NCBI GenBank assembly: GCA_017462505.1
Contig: JAFTQY010000060.1
Location: 1-30,631 of the forward strand
Length of the DNA stretch: 30,631 nt
Direction: 5' to 3'
DNA from: Clostridia bacterium
GTDB taxonomy: Bacteria; Bacillota_A; Clostridia; Christensenellales; Borkfalkiaceae
How positions within the stretch are numbered: position 1 is the first letter of the stretch; each line of letters starts with the position of its first letter. Of this stretch, positions 1 to 6,662 are shown in pieces. The position numbers were made by a program, and so were the translations under genes. Below the pieces are notes generated by a model. The model made no database searches. It saw nothing but the letters and a program-made list of their open reading frames with translations, and was not told the origin of the DNA.

Positions 1-94
1 CTTCAAAACCGCACGAAAAGAGCTTTTCCGCAAGCTCCTGCGCGGTAACGTCTATATCTACGTAATCTTTTAACCAACTGAAAGGTGCTTTCAT
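1..94 (-). CDS. pheT: Phenylalanine-tRNA ligase beta subunit, N-terminal fragment
   Basis: Only the first 31 codons lie in the window; the gene runs off the left edge. The translation begins [15 protein letters not shown] and continues with an ELAEKL segment, which is the typical PheT start (a WLKDYVD motif followed by a helix). The ATG at 94 has an AAGGAG ribosome binding site about ten bases upstream. PheT makes the beta chain of the (alpha-beta)2 enzyme that charges tRNA-Phe. It follows pheS by 117 nt and is presumably co-transcribed with it under the T-box. Identification rests on a short N-terminus plus the pheS context. Confidence 0.88.
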   Translation of the reverse strand, partial: MKAPFSWLKDYVDIDVTAQELAEKLFSCGFE

Positions 95-177
95 TTTTTA
101 TTTTTCTCCTTAATTTTTCGCGGCTCAGTCTTGATAACGTAAGCCTGACGCAGTATTGCGTAGCATTCCATTTTTGT

Positions 178-213
178 AAAACGGAGCAAGACGCGTCGCA
201 GATTCTCCGTTTT
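178..213 (-). other. Hairpin at the pheS 3' end, in the pheS-pheT gap
   Basis: The nine-base arms AAAACGGAG (178-186) and CTCCGTTTT (205-213) are exact reverse complements, and the downstream arm on the minus strand overlaps the pheS stop codon. On the minus strand the hairpin is followed by only four T residues and then A, so it is at best a weak terminator. It may instead tune the pheS:pheT ratio or protect the 3' end of processed pheS mRNA; that role is inference. Confidence 0.5.
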
Positions 214-1225
214 AATCCTCGAACTGTTCTAAGAAACGGGTATCATTCTCAAACAACGTCTTGATGTTGTTGATACCGTATTTGAGCATTGCGATACGTT
301 CGATACCCATACCGAACGCAAAGCCCGTATATTCGTCGGGGTCAACGTTGCAGTTTTCCAAAACGCGACGGTTTACCATGCCCGCGCCGAGCACTTCGAT
401 CCAACCCGTGCCCTTGCAAAGACGGCAACCCTTGCCGCCGCATTCCGAACAGCTTAAATCGACCTCAACGCTCGGTTCGGTAAACGGGAAGTAGGACGGG
501 CGCAAACGCACTTTCGTAGACGAAGTGAACATTTTACGCGCAAACTCCGCAAGCATACCTTGCAAATCGCAAAGGGTAATGCCCTTATCTACGACAAGCC
601 CTTCCATTTGGTGGAACATGGGCGAGTGGGTCGCGTCGTCGTCGGAGCGGAACACTCTGCCCGGGGACAAAATCTTGATCGGGGGCGCGTTCTTTTCCAT
701 AACGCGGATCTGCCCTGCCGACGTCTGCGTTCTAAGGAGCAAATTATCCGCCAAGTAGAACGTGTCCTGCATGTCGCGCGCAGGGTGGTCCTTGGGGGTG
801 TTCAGCGCCGTAAAGTTATAGTAATCGGTTTCGATTTCAGGTCCTTCAAAAATTTTAAAGCCCATGCCCGCGAAAATATCGATAAGCTCGTTTTTAACAC
901 GCGTGATCGGGTGCAGCGCGCCCGCTTTGTAGCCTTTGCCGGGCATAGTGATATCGATACGCTCTTCCGCGTATTTCTTTTCCATTTCCATCTGCCGAAC
1001 AACCGCCGCGCGCGCCTCGAATTTTTCTTCCATATCCTGCTTAAATTCGTTGACGATCTTACCGAACGTCGGTCTGTCCTCTTTGGCAAGGTCTTTCATG
1101 CCGCTCATGATCCCTTTGAGCTCCGTTTGGAACTTGACTTTCAGCTCATAGAGTGCCCTGCCCGTTTCCGTCTGCGCCATCGCCGCGGAAATGTCCGCGC
1201 GCAACGCCTCGATTTTTTCTTTCAT
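212..1225 (-). CDS. pheS: Phenylalanine-tRNA ligase alpha subunit
   Basis: PheS is the catalytic alpha chain that activates Phe and charges tRNA-Phe in the cytoplasm. The 337-aa protein has the N-terminal coiled coil (about residues 1-90) followed by the class II synthetase core. Visible motifs are [30 protein letters not shown] (motif 2 region) and [14 protein letters not shown] (motif 3). [18 protein letters not shown] segment near residue 250 is the usual PheS cysteine-rich insertion. The reading frame is open to 1348, but the ATG at 1225 is chosen because it has a GGAGG site just upstream and gives the family N-terminus MKEKIEALR; the extra 41 codons would be translated from T-box terminator sequence. 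It is the first gene of pheST. Confidence 0.97.
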   Translation of the reverse strand: MKEKIEALRADISAAMAQTETGRALYELKVKFQTELKGIMSGMKDLAKEDRPTFGKIVNEFKQDMEEKFEARAAVVRQMEMEKKYAEERIDITMPGKGYKAGALHPITRVKNELIDIFAGMGFKIFEGPEIETDYYNFTALNTPKDHPARDMQDTFYLADNLLLRTQTSAGQIRVMEKNAPPIKILSPGRVFRSDDDATHSPMFHQMEGLVVDKGITLCDLQGMLAEFARKMFTSSTKVRLRPSYFPFTEPSVEVDLSCSECGGKGCRLCKGTGWIEVLGAGMVNRRVLENCNVDPDEYTGFAFGMGIERIAMLKYGINNIKTLFENDTRFLEQFED

Positions 1226-1294
1226 ATTGATCCTCCGATAATTTTTACCTACTTTGATTTTTGCAAAATGTTTTTTCTTTGCTACGCGGCAAAG

Positions 1295-1329
1295 AAAAAC
1301 GCCCTGCGCGCCTATCGACGCGCAGGGCG
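1295..1329 (-). terminator. Intrinsic terminator of the pheST T-box
   Basis: The eleven-base arms CGCCCTGCGCG (1300-1310 on plus) and CGCGCAGGGCG (1319-1329) are exact complements around an 8-nt loop and are followed on the minus strand by TTTTTC. The upstream arm directly follows the T-box antiterminator side, as expected for mutually exclusive antiterminator and terminator folds. Confidence 0.93.
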
Positions 1330-1568
1330 AACCAATCCGCTGTACCACCTGCTTTCACGTGGAGCTTATCCACGCCTTATTCCGCGCCGTAACGCCGCGC
1401 ATAACGTTTCTTCCTACCCCCGCCGCCAATGCAACGGGCTCAAAAGAACAGCTCCAAAGTGAAAGGGAAATGCTTTCCAACCTACGCGCCTTTCAGCCTG
1501 CGGACGCGCTCTCTGTCAGGTCGGCTCGATCAAGCAAAACCCGCTTTTTCATCGCCTTTATTTAACTT
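1295..1568 (-). promoter_or_regulatory. T-box riboswitch of pheST (Phe specifier)
   Basis: The 270-nt leader upstream of pheS shows the T-box landmarks on the minus strand: an AGAGAG motif in Stem I (near 1510), a GCTGAAA distal-loop segment, a specifier region reading CTTTCACTTTGGAGCTG, and the T-box sequence AGGTGGTACAGCG (around 1338-1350). The codon-like triplet TTC at 1461-1463 is followed by the usual purine and matches phenylalanine. Downstream of the antiterminator lies a strong terminator (separate entry). Uncharged tRNA-Phe should pair with the TTC and with the bulge and stabilise the antiterminator, so pheST is transcribed when Phe-tRNA is scarce. The structure was read by eye, not folded. 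Confidence 0.93.
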
Positions 1569-1574
1569 TTCTTT

Positions 1575-1603
1575 ATTATAGACTTTTTTTAAGAAAAAGT
1601 CAA
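1575..1603 (-). promoter_or_regulatory. Sigma-A promoter of pheST
   Basis: The minus strand carries TTGACT (1598-1603), a 17-bp spacer and TATAAT (1575-1580). Transcription should start near 1568, which is where the T-box leader begins. The -35 lies just beyond the mscL stop codon. The spacer contains an inverted repeat (GACTTTTT / AAAAAGTC, 1581-1601) that could form a small hairpin in mscL read-through RNA. Confidence 0.9.
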
Positions 1604-1610
1604 CTTAATT

Positions 1611-2291
1611 TTAGTTGTTCTTTTTCAAAAGATCGCGGATTTCTTCGAGCAAACGGGTGTTTGCCGTAGCCTTTTCTTCCGCAATGCGCGCCTCTTCCGC
1701 CGCTTTTGCCGCAGCCTCCGCCGCCGCAGCAGCCTCCGCCGCCTCTTTCGCCTCTCTTTCTTCTACCACGCGTTGCGCATAGATCACTCTTGCCGTTTCC
1801 TTGGAAACGTGCTCTTCTTTGGCGATTTTCTTGATTTCCTTTCTTTCGTCGCCCGCAAGCTTGACGTCCGCAAGCGCCTTTTCACGGTTTTCGTTGAATT
1901 TATTCATGGTGCGCACGATCATGAACAGCACGAACGCGATCAACAAGAAGTTGATAATGGCGTTGATAAACGCGCCCCAATCGATATAGATCGAGTTTGC
2001 AAGATCGAGCTCTTGTACACCCGTCGGCAAACCGTCCGCGCCCAAAACGTCCTTATACGCCTTGCATCTGGGCAGGAACGTATAGATACCGCTAAGCGCG
2101 TTTTTGCCGAGCATCAACGCAAGCAACCAGTTGATAATGGGTTTCAAAACAAAGTTACTAAGTCCGTTTACAATTGCCGTAAAAGCACCGCCGACGATAA
2201 CACCGACAGCCATGTCGAGTACGTTACCGCGCGTGATGAATTTTTTAAATTCACCGAAGAATCTCTTTACTGCACCGGGTTTCTTTTCCAT
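1611..2291 (-). CDS. mscL: Large-conductance mechanosensitive channel, extended C-terminus
   Basis: MscL is a pentameric inner-membrane channel that opens under membrane tension to release solutes in hypo-osmotic shock. The N-terminus (FKKFITRGNVLDMAVGVIVG) is the conserved amphipathic helix and first pore-lining TM helix; a second TM lies at about residues 105-125 (AFINAIINFLLIAFVLFMIV). The periplasmic loop is longer than usual (about residues 63-100). At 226 aa it is well beyond the usual 130-150: a charged, then Ala/Glu-rich tail from about residue 130 to the end predicts a long coiled coil. The ATG at 2291 has a GAGG site. It stands alone under its own promoter. Confidence 0.95.
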   Translation of the reverse strand: MEKKPGAVKRFFGEFKKFITRGNVLDMAVGVIVGGAFTAIVNGLSNFVLKPIINWLLALMLGKNALSGIYTFLPRCKAYKDVLGADGLPTGVQELDLANSIYIDWGAFINAIINFLLIAFVLFMIVRTMNKFNENREKALADVKLAGDERKEIKKIAKEEHVSKETARVIYAQRVVEEREAKEAAEAAAAAEAAAKAAEEARIAEEKATANTRLLEEIRDLLKKNN

Positions 2292-2333
2292 AGTAAATTA
2301 CCTCTTCCTCATAAAATTTTTATTGCATACATT

Positions 2334-2362
2334 ATTATACTATCCGTCGAGGCTTTTGTCAA
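2334..2362 (-). promoter_or_regulatory. Sigma-A promoter of mscL
   Basis: The minus strand reads TTGACA (2357-2362), a 17-bp spacer and TATAAT (2334-2339), both boxes exact consensus. The start codon lies about 40 nt downstream of the -10. The -35 immediately follows the T-tract of the upstream terminator, so the two genes are packed with almost no spacer. Confidence 0.92.
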
Positions 2363-2363
2363 G

Positions 2364-2406
2364 AAAAAACAAGCCAAAAGTCGTTTTTTGCGCGCCTTTT
2401 GGCTTG
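2364..2406 (-). terminator. Intrinsic terminator after the small-protein pair
   Basis: The eleven-base arms CAAGCCAAAAG (2370-2380) and CTTTTGGCTTG (2396-2406) are exact complements with a 15-nt loop. On the minus strand they are followed by six T residues (2364-2369). The site ends the unit containing the genes at 2429-2913. Confidence 0.88.
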
Positions 2407-2428
2407 TCTATCCCTTTTATTCCCGCTC

Positions 2429-2656
2429 TTATCCTATCAAAGCACAGTTTTCGGCGGATTTTTTCATCAATTTTTCCACGTTTTCCATATCCTGGGTCAC
2501 TTCTTTCACAAGCGCGGACAGCTCATGCTTCGTTTCTTGACATTTTGCCAAGGCGAGCCTTGCGCTGTATTCACGAAGTAGCGTTTTTTCCAAATAGTAA
2601 ACGTCCTTTAAGCTGTCCGTTTCATTAAGCGTTATCTCCCGTTTTTCCAGTTTCAT
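2429..2656 (-). CDS. Small helical protein of unknown function
   Basis: I do not recognise this 75-aa protein. It has no signal peptide or membrane segment. From about residue 12 it is predicted almost entirely helical and rich in Leu, Glu and Lys (SLKDVYYLEKTLLREYSARLA). The pattern of two amphipathic helices vaguely recalls small CotF-like or ferritin-like spore-coat families, but no metal ligands are clear, so that is only a guess. Its ATG overlaps the end of the upstream gene by 4 nt (ATGA), implying translational coupling, and a strong terminator follows. Confidence 0.7.
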   Translation of the reverse strand: MKLEKREITLNETDSLKDVYYLEKTLLREYSARLALAKCQETKHELSALVKEVTQDMENVEKLMKKSAENCALIG

Positions 2657-2913
2657 TTTTGCCCGTTTCCCCCGTTTGTTTTCGACACGTCCTGCCCCTT
2701 TTCGTCCTTTTTCGCTTTGCCGAACGCCAATTTTTCCAGCCTTTCCCTGCGCGCGGTATGCCGCGCGGATAAGATTTCCATTTCCTGCGCCAAAGTCTGT
2801 TCGGTGAGCAAGCGCGAATAGATTTTCGTCTTTTTTTCTGCCAAATCTTCAATTTCCGCGAGCGTTTGGATAAGCTCCGTTTCCCTTGGCGTTTTTTCTT
2901 TGACTTCTTGCAT
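2653..2913 (-). CDS. Small coiled-coil protein of unknown function
   Basis: This 86-aa, very hydrophilic protein is helical and heptad-like from about residue 10 to 65 (ELIQTLAEIEDLAEKKTKIY) and ends in a low-complexity Lys/Gly/Asn tail. No family is recognised. It is the first of two coupled genes. Its ribosome binding site GGGGGTG is itself the 3' arm of the nth terminator-like hairpin (2914-2953), so its translation may depend on that hairpin being open. The short overlap with the next gene suggests the two products act together. Confidence 0.65.
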   Translation of the reverse strand: MQEVKEKTPRETELIQTLAEIEDLAEKKTKIYSRLLTEQTLAQEMEILSARHTARRERLEKLAFGKAKKDEKGQDVSKTNGGNGQK

Positions 2914-2953
2914 AAAAACACCCCCGTAACCACAGTTTTTGCCGTTTCGGGGG
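2914..2953 (-). terminator. Hairpin after nth that also covers the next gene's RBS
   Basis: The arms CCCCCG (2921-2926 on plus) and CGGGGG (2948-2953) pair across a 21-nt loop. On the minus strand the second arm reads CGGGGGTGTTTTTATG, so the T-tract runs straight into the start codon of the gene at 2913. It can act as the nth terminator and as a ribosome-site-sequestering structure. The long loop makes it a weaker call than the others. Confidence 0.5.
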
Positions 2954-2967
2954 TTTTTATACGTTCT

Positions 2968-3627
2968 TTATTTTTTACTTTTTGTTGTACCTTTCTTGGG
3001 CGGATTTTTGCCGTAATCGCAATACGGTCTAAGGGTACAGCTTTCGCAGTTTGGTTTTTGCGAGTGGCAAACCCGCCGTCCGTGCCAAATCAGCCAATGG
3101 TGCGCCTTTGACCAGTCTTTTTTGGGGATCGCCTTGTTTAAGCCCGCCTCCACGGCAAGGGGGGTATCCCCTTTGGCAAGTCCCAAGCGGTTGCTTACGC
3201 GGAATACGTGGGTATCGACCGCGATCGCGTCGCCGCCAAACGCCACCGAATAGACCACGTTCGCCGTCTTTTTACCAACGCCCGCAAGGCTCATCAGGCT
3301 TTCGACGGTGTCGGGCACTTCGCCGTTAAATTTCTCGATAATGTCGCGTGAGGCGGATAAAATATGCTCCGCTTTCATGCGGTAAAACCCGCAGGAAAAG
3401 ATATATTTTTCCAGCTCTGCCTGCGAAAGGGTGACCATGCTTTCGGGCGTGGAATATTTTTCAAACAATACCGCCGTGACCTTGTTTACCCGCTCGTCCG
3501 TGCATTGTGCGGACAAAATCACCGCAACGAGTAGCTCGTACGGCGTTTTGTATAAGAGCGCGGGTTTCGCGCCCCGATATAAGTTTTCCAGCTCGGCAAG
3601 CGCCGCTTTTTTCTCCGAAATTTTCAT
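2968..3627 (-). CDS. nth: Endonuclease III (base-excision DNA glycosylase/AP lyase)
   Basis: Nth removes oxidised pyrimidines and nicks abasic sites. The 219-aa protein is of standard length. It has the helix-hairpin-helix LAGVGKKTANVV with catalytic Lys at about 120 and catalytic Asp at about 138 in VDTHVFRVSNR. The C-terminal [4Fe-4S] ligands are C187-X6-C194-X2-C197-X5-C203, the normal Nth spacing. The N-terminus aligns with E. coli Nth from residue 1, so the ATG at 3627 is well placed, yet it lacks a convincing ribosome binding site and lies only 9 nt beyond a -10 box. Confidence 0.97.
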   Translation of the reverse strand: MKISEKKAALAELENLYRGAKPALLYKTPYELLVAVILSAQCTDERVNKVTAVLFEKYSTPESMVTLSQAELEKYIFSCGFYRMKAEHILSASRDIIEKFNGEVPDTVESLMSLAGVGKKTANVVYSVAFGGDAIAVDTHVFRVSNRLGLAKGDTPLAVEAGLNKAIPKKDWSKAHHWLIWHGRRVCHSQKPNCESCTLRPYCDYGKNPPKKGTTKSKK

Positions 3628-3636
3628 AGTCTACTT

Positions 3637-3665
3637 AGTATACCATATCCGCAACCTTTTTGCAA
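3637..3665 (-). promoter_or_regulatory. Promoter of nth, abutting the start codon
   Basis: The minus strand carries TTGCAA (3660-3665), a 17-bp spacer and TATACT (3637-3642). The -10 ends 9 nt before the nth ATG, so transcription would begin within a few bases of the start codon, giving a leaderless or near-leaderless mRNA. Confidence 0.75.
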
Positions 3666-3717
3666 GGTTTTTATAAAAATTTTCTCGCCCCCTTTCCTCT
3701 TTTTGTTCGTCAACGCG

Positions 3718-3975
3718 TTACGGGTAGGGGGTAATGGATATTCTGCCCCCAATAAAATCCATTTTATAAAAGCCCTTAAAGGACGAGTATCTTGCCGTTT
3801 TTAAAATCGCGTTTGCGCGGGGATAATACCGCCCGTCGAACCGCACGCACAAGCCGCAGCCGATTTTTGCCTCTTTGGGCGTGGGCATCGTCGTCGCCGT
3901 CACGCCATATCTTTGTAACCGTTCCGCATAATCCAAGCTCTGCGCCCGCGCGCGGAACACCGCTAAAACCATCAT
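3718..3975 (-). CDS. DUF3343 small protein (putative Se/S carrier)
   Basis: This 85-aa protein matches the DUF3343 pattern: an N-terminal beta strand with VFRARAQSLDYAERLQRYGV, then TPKEAKIGCGLCVRF with conserved Cys at about 40 (a second Cys at 43), and a C-terminal YSSFKGFYKM segment. The family is described as putative Se/S carrier-like. It is often found beside a class V aminotransferase-like cysteine desulfurase, and here it is divergent from one, 63 nt apart. A role in accepting sulfur or selenium from that enzyme is inference. The first of two close Met codons (3975) has AGGAG 11 nt upstream; 3972 is possible. Confidence 0.82.
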   Translation of the reverse strand: MMVLAVFRARAQSLDYAERLQRYGVTATTMPTPKEAKIGCGLCVRFDGRYYPRANAILKTARYSSFKGFYKMDFIGGRISITPYP

Positions 3976-4038
3976 ATCATAAGTGTCTCCTTTTTGGAAT
4001 ACTATATCTTATGACGATTTGAATTAGGATGGTGCGTT

Positions 4039-5172
4039 ATGCTGTATTTTGACAACGCCGCGACGGGCGGCAGAAAACCCGATCAAGTTCTTTCCGCCGT
4101 GTTTTCGGCGTTGCGTGTGTGCGCCAACCCCGGCAGGGGCGGACATAAATTATCCGTTGCGTGCGCGCGGCTCGTGCAGGATTGCCGCAATACGCTAAAC
4201 GAGTTTTTCGGCGGGTACGGATACGATCGCGTCGTGTTCACCAAAAATTGCACCGAGGCGTTGAATATTGCCATTCTCGGCGTTTTACAAAAGGGCGACC
4301 ACGTCGTTACGACCTGTATGGAACACAATTCCGTCTTGCGCCCCTTAGAATATCTGCGCAAAACGGGGGTTATCGAATACGATATTTGCCCTTTGGATAA
4401 AAACGGCAATATCGACCCCGAAATTTTTTGTTCGTTGATAAAGCCCCATACCCGTATGGCGATCGTGACGACCGCCTCCAACGTAACGGGCGCAACGCCC
4501 CCTATCGAGCAGATCCGCGCGCGGTTACCAAAGCCCGTCCTTTTGCTCTGCGACGGTGCGCAGGGCGGGGGACATATCGCGATCAACATGCAAAAATCGG
4601 GTATCGATCTACTCAGCGTGGCGGGTCACAAGGGCATGCTGGGCATACAGGGTAGCGGCGCATTGCTTTTTTCCGACCGCGTTTGTCCGCGCCCCCTTTT
4701 ACACGGCGGCACGGGATCGCTGAGCATTTCCCTCGACATGCCCGATTTTTACCCCGACGGGTTGGAGGCGGGCACGCTGTCCTACCCCGCCGTGATCTCT
4801 CTTTTGGAAGGGGCGCGCTATCTTACCCTGCACCAACGCAAAATTTCCAAAACGCTACTTTCCCTCACCGAATATTTTTTGCAAGGCTTGCAAAAACAGA
4901 GCAATTATCGCGCGTATTCCACCCCCAATCCTTGCGGCATCGTCGCTTTTGCGCATGCGGAATTGCAATCGGAAACCCTCGCGCATTTCTTATCCGAACG
5001 GCACGATATCGCCGTGCGCGGCGGGTTGCACTGCGCTCCTTTGATGCACAGTGCCTTAAAAACGCAGGACGGGGGCTTGGCGCGCATTTCCTTTTCCCAT
5101 TACAACAGCGAAAGCGAAGTGGATACCCTGCTTTCCGCTCTGCGAGAAATCGACAAATCCAACCCCGTTTAG
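4039..5172 (+). CDS. Cysteine-desulfurase-like class V aminotransferase family enzyme
   Basis: This is a 377-aa fold-type I PLP enzyme. It has FDNAATGGRKP at the N-terminus, a Cys-desulfurase-type His at about 96 (CMEHNS), Asp172 and Gln175 in LLLCDGAQ for PLP, and Schiff-base Lys at about 198 in VAGHKGMLG. Cys at about 332 in RGGLHCAP corresponds to the group II (SufS/CsdB-type) catalytic Cys. That predicts release of S (or Se) from (seleno)cysteine as a persulfide. The Clostridial subfamily of this length is commonly paired with DUF3343. The ATG at 4039 has AGGATGG upstream. No Fe-S scaffold gene is nearby, so I do not assign sufS or iscS. Confidence 0.9.
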   Translation: MLYFDNAATGGRKPDQVLSAVFSALRVCANPGRGGHKLSVACARLVQDCRNTLNEFFGGYGYDRVVFTKNCTEALNIAILGVLQKGDHVVTTCMEHNSVLRPLEYLRKTGVIEYDICPLDKNGNIDPEIFCSLIKPHTRMAIVTTASNVTGATPPIEQIRARLPKPVLLLCDGAQGGGHIAINMQKSGIDLLSVAGHKGMLGIQGSGALLFSDRVCPRPLLHGGTGSLSISLDMPDFYPDGLEAGTLSYPAVISLLEGARYLTLHQRKISKTLLSLTEYFLQGLQKQSNYRAYSTPNPCGIVAFAHAELQSETLAHFLSERHDIAVRGGLHCAPLMHSALKTQDGGLARISFSHYNSESEVDTLLSALREIDKSNPV

Positions 5173-5192
5173 GCGTTCGTCGCGACACGTCT

Positions 5193-5225
5193 ACCGCCGC
5201 AGCCCTTTTGCCGCGGCGGTTTTTG
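5193..5225 (+). terminator. Intrinsic terminator of the desulfurase gene
   Basis: The arms ACCGCCGC (5193-5200) and GCGGCGGT (5213-5220) are exact complements with a 12-nt loop, followed by TTTT on the plus strand. It lies 20 nt after the stop codon and abuts the end of the minus-strand gene at 5226. Confidence 0.9.
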
Positions 5226-5537
5226 TTATATTTCTTTTAAACGTTGCACGACCGCGCGCAGGCGTTTGCGCTGAAAACCGTCCAGCATAGGCGCAAAGCT
5301 CTGATAGAACGCCTCGATCTCTTCGTTGGATAACGTCCCCGCCCGTTTGCCGCGTTCCGCCTCTTCCAAAATACTTTGGAGCATCGCGGCGTTGCTCTTG
5401 CCGTTGTACGCCGCCGCAATTTTTTTTGTCAGCTGTTCCGCCGTAGCCCCGTCCTTTGCCTGCGTGTTTTCGCCGCCGTTACTTTGCGCGTTTGCCACGT
5501 CCGCCGCCTGTTTGGAATATTCCTTAAAACTTTTCAT
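5226..5537 (-). CDS. Small cytosolic protein of unknown function
   Basis: This 103-aa protein has no signal peptide or TM segment. A polar N-terminal half rich in Gln, Asn and Gly (about residues 10-30) is followed by a helical, charged half (AAMLQSILEEAERGKRAGTL and a C-terminal RKRLRAVVQRLKEI). The ATG at 5537 has an excellent GGAGG site 6 nt upstream, and codon use matches the neighbours, so it looks real. It is divergent from the gene at 5610 with a 72-bp gap, which may hold two promoters. No family recognised. Confidence 0.72.
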   Translation of the reverse strand: MKSFKEYSKQAADVANAQSNGGENTQAKDGATAEQLTKKIAAAYNGKSNAAMLQSILEEAERGKRAGTLSNEEIEAFYQSFAPMLDGFQRKRLRAVVQRLKEI

Positions 5538-5609
5538 ACAGCACCTCCAACGTAATGCTACATTTTATGCCGTTTGGCAAATTTCGGCTACTTTCGCATA
5601 TATTGCAAT

Positions 5610-5933
5610 ATGGAAATTTTAATTTTGGTGCTTTTATATTATCTTTCACAAAACCCTAATTTTGCCGACAGCGTGAAACCGTTGATGAGCCAAATCAAGG
5701 ATTCCGAAGAAATGCTGCGGTTTTTAAACGACCTTTCTAAATTCTCGCAGACCTTTTCCACGTTTGCCGACGATAAAACGGATAAGAAAAACGACTGTAA
5801 AAAACAGCAAGAAAATACCGCCTCAAAAACGCCGCCCAAGGACGAGAAAAAAGAAAATCCGCAATCCCCTACCGCAGGGATCGCGGATGAATTTATCCAA
5901 AACATTTTAGACAGCTATTTAAAAAAGCATTGA
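5610..5933 (+). CDS. Small protein with hydrophobic N-terminus, unknown function
   Basis: Starting at the ATG at 5610, this is 107 aa. It opens MEILILVLLYYLSQNPNFADS, a short hydrophobic anchor or core helix, followed by a helix (SEEMLRFLNDLSKFSQTF) and a charged Lys/Glu/Asp/Pro-rich linker (about residues 55-85) before a final helix. The frame extends upstream to 5574, but the start at 5610 gives a cleaner N-terminus; neither has a strong ribosome binding site. It is divergent from the small gene at 5537 and convergent with the SDR gene. The SDR-operon terminator lies inside its coding sequence. Function unknown. Confidence 0.65.
   Translation: MEILILVLLYYLSQNPNFADSVKPLMSQIKDSEEMLRFLNDLSKFSQTFSTFADDKTDKKNDCKKQQENTASKTPPKDEKKENPQSPTAGIADEFIQNILDSYLKKH
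5847..5888 (-). terminator. Terminator of the aro/SDR operon inside a convergent gene
   Basis: On the minus strand the arms ATCCGCGATCCC and GGGATTGCGGAT (plus 5877-5888 and 5857-5868) pair at 11 of 12 positions with an 8-nt loop and are followed by TTTCTTTTTT. The site lies about 60 nt beyond the SDR stop codon, within the plus-strand gene 5610-5933. Confidence 0.8.
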
Positions 5934-5950
5934 CCGTTGCGCCACGCGCA

Positions 5951-6649
5951 TTACGCGATCGAAAACCCGCCGTTGACGGGGATATCCACACCCGTCACGT
6001 AGTCGTTTTCTTCAAGGTAGAGCACCGCTTTGGCTACGTCCTCGCCGTCACCCAAACGCCCCATCGGGATATCCTCTTGCAGCGCGTTCATATCCTCGGC
6101 GGAAAAATGCGCGTTCATCGCCGTATCAATCACGCCGGGGGAAACGCAATTCACGCGCACGCCCGACCAGCCCAGCTCTTTGGCGAGCGCTTTCGTAAAC
6201 CCGATAAGCGCCGCTTTGGTCGCCGAATACACGCTTTCGCAGCTGCCGCCGACCTCGCCCCAAACGGACGAGATATTGACGATCAAGCCGCTGCGACGAT
6301 CGATCATGCCTTTCGCCGCCTCGCGGGAACAGAGAAACGCGCCGCCCACGTTGACGGACATCAGGCGGTTAAATTCGTCCAAGCTCACGTCCTGTATCTG
6401 TTTTACGAGCGCAACGCCCGCGTTGTTCACTAGCACGTCCACGTTGCCGATCGCCGCAAACAACCCTTTCACGTCGCTTTCCTTTGCCACGTCCGCGCGG
6501 AACACCTCCACGCCCTCTGCGGCAATTTTTTTTGCGTTTTCCTCGTCCTTTGAATACGCCGCGCAAACGCGGTATCCCTTTTTCAAAAACGCCCGCGCGA
6601 TCGCCGCGCCTATCCCGCGCACGCCGCCGGTTACCAAAACCGTTTTCAT
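5951..6649 (-). CDS. Short-chain dehydrogenase/reductase (FabG-like SDR)
   Basis: This 232-aa classical SDR has the cofactor loop TGGVRGIG (residues 8-15), NNAG near 75, catalytic Ser in NISSVWGE near 127, and the YSATK Tyr-Lys pair near 141-145, followed by PGVIDT. An acidic residue after beta-2 is absent (AAYSKDEENAKK), which suits NADPH. It is the last gene of the shikimate operon, 13 nt after aroK, but no shikimate step is missing that it would obviously supply. It may be a FabG paralogue or act on another small carbonyl compound. Substrate unassigned. Confidence 0.88.
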   Translation of the reverse strand: MKTVLVTGGVRGIGAAIARAFLKKGYRVCAAYSKDEENAKKIAAEGVEVFRADVAKESDVKGLFAAIGNVDVLVNNAGVALVKQIQDVSLDEFNRLMSVNVGGAFLCSREAAKGMIDRRSGLIVNISSVWGEVGGSCESVYSATKAALIGFTKALAKELGWSGVRVNCVSPGVIDTAMNAHFSAEDMNALQEDIPMGRLGDGEDVAKAVLYLEENDYVTGVDIPVNGGFSIA

Positions 6650-6662
6650 ATTTGCCTACCTT

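Noticed and set aside
3649..3680. Plus-strand terminator-like stem AACCTT / AAGGTT followed by T's
   Set aside because: No plus-strand gene lies upstream, and the stem coincides with the nth -35 region.
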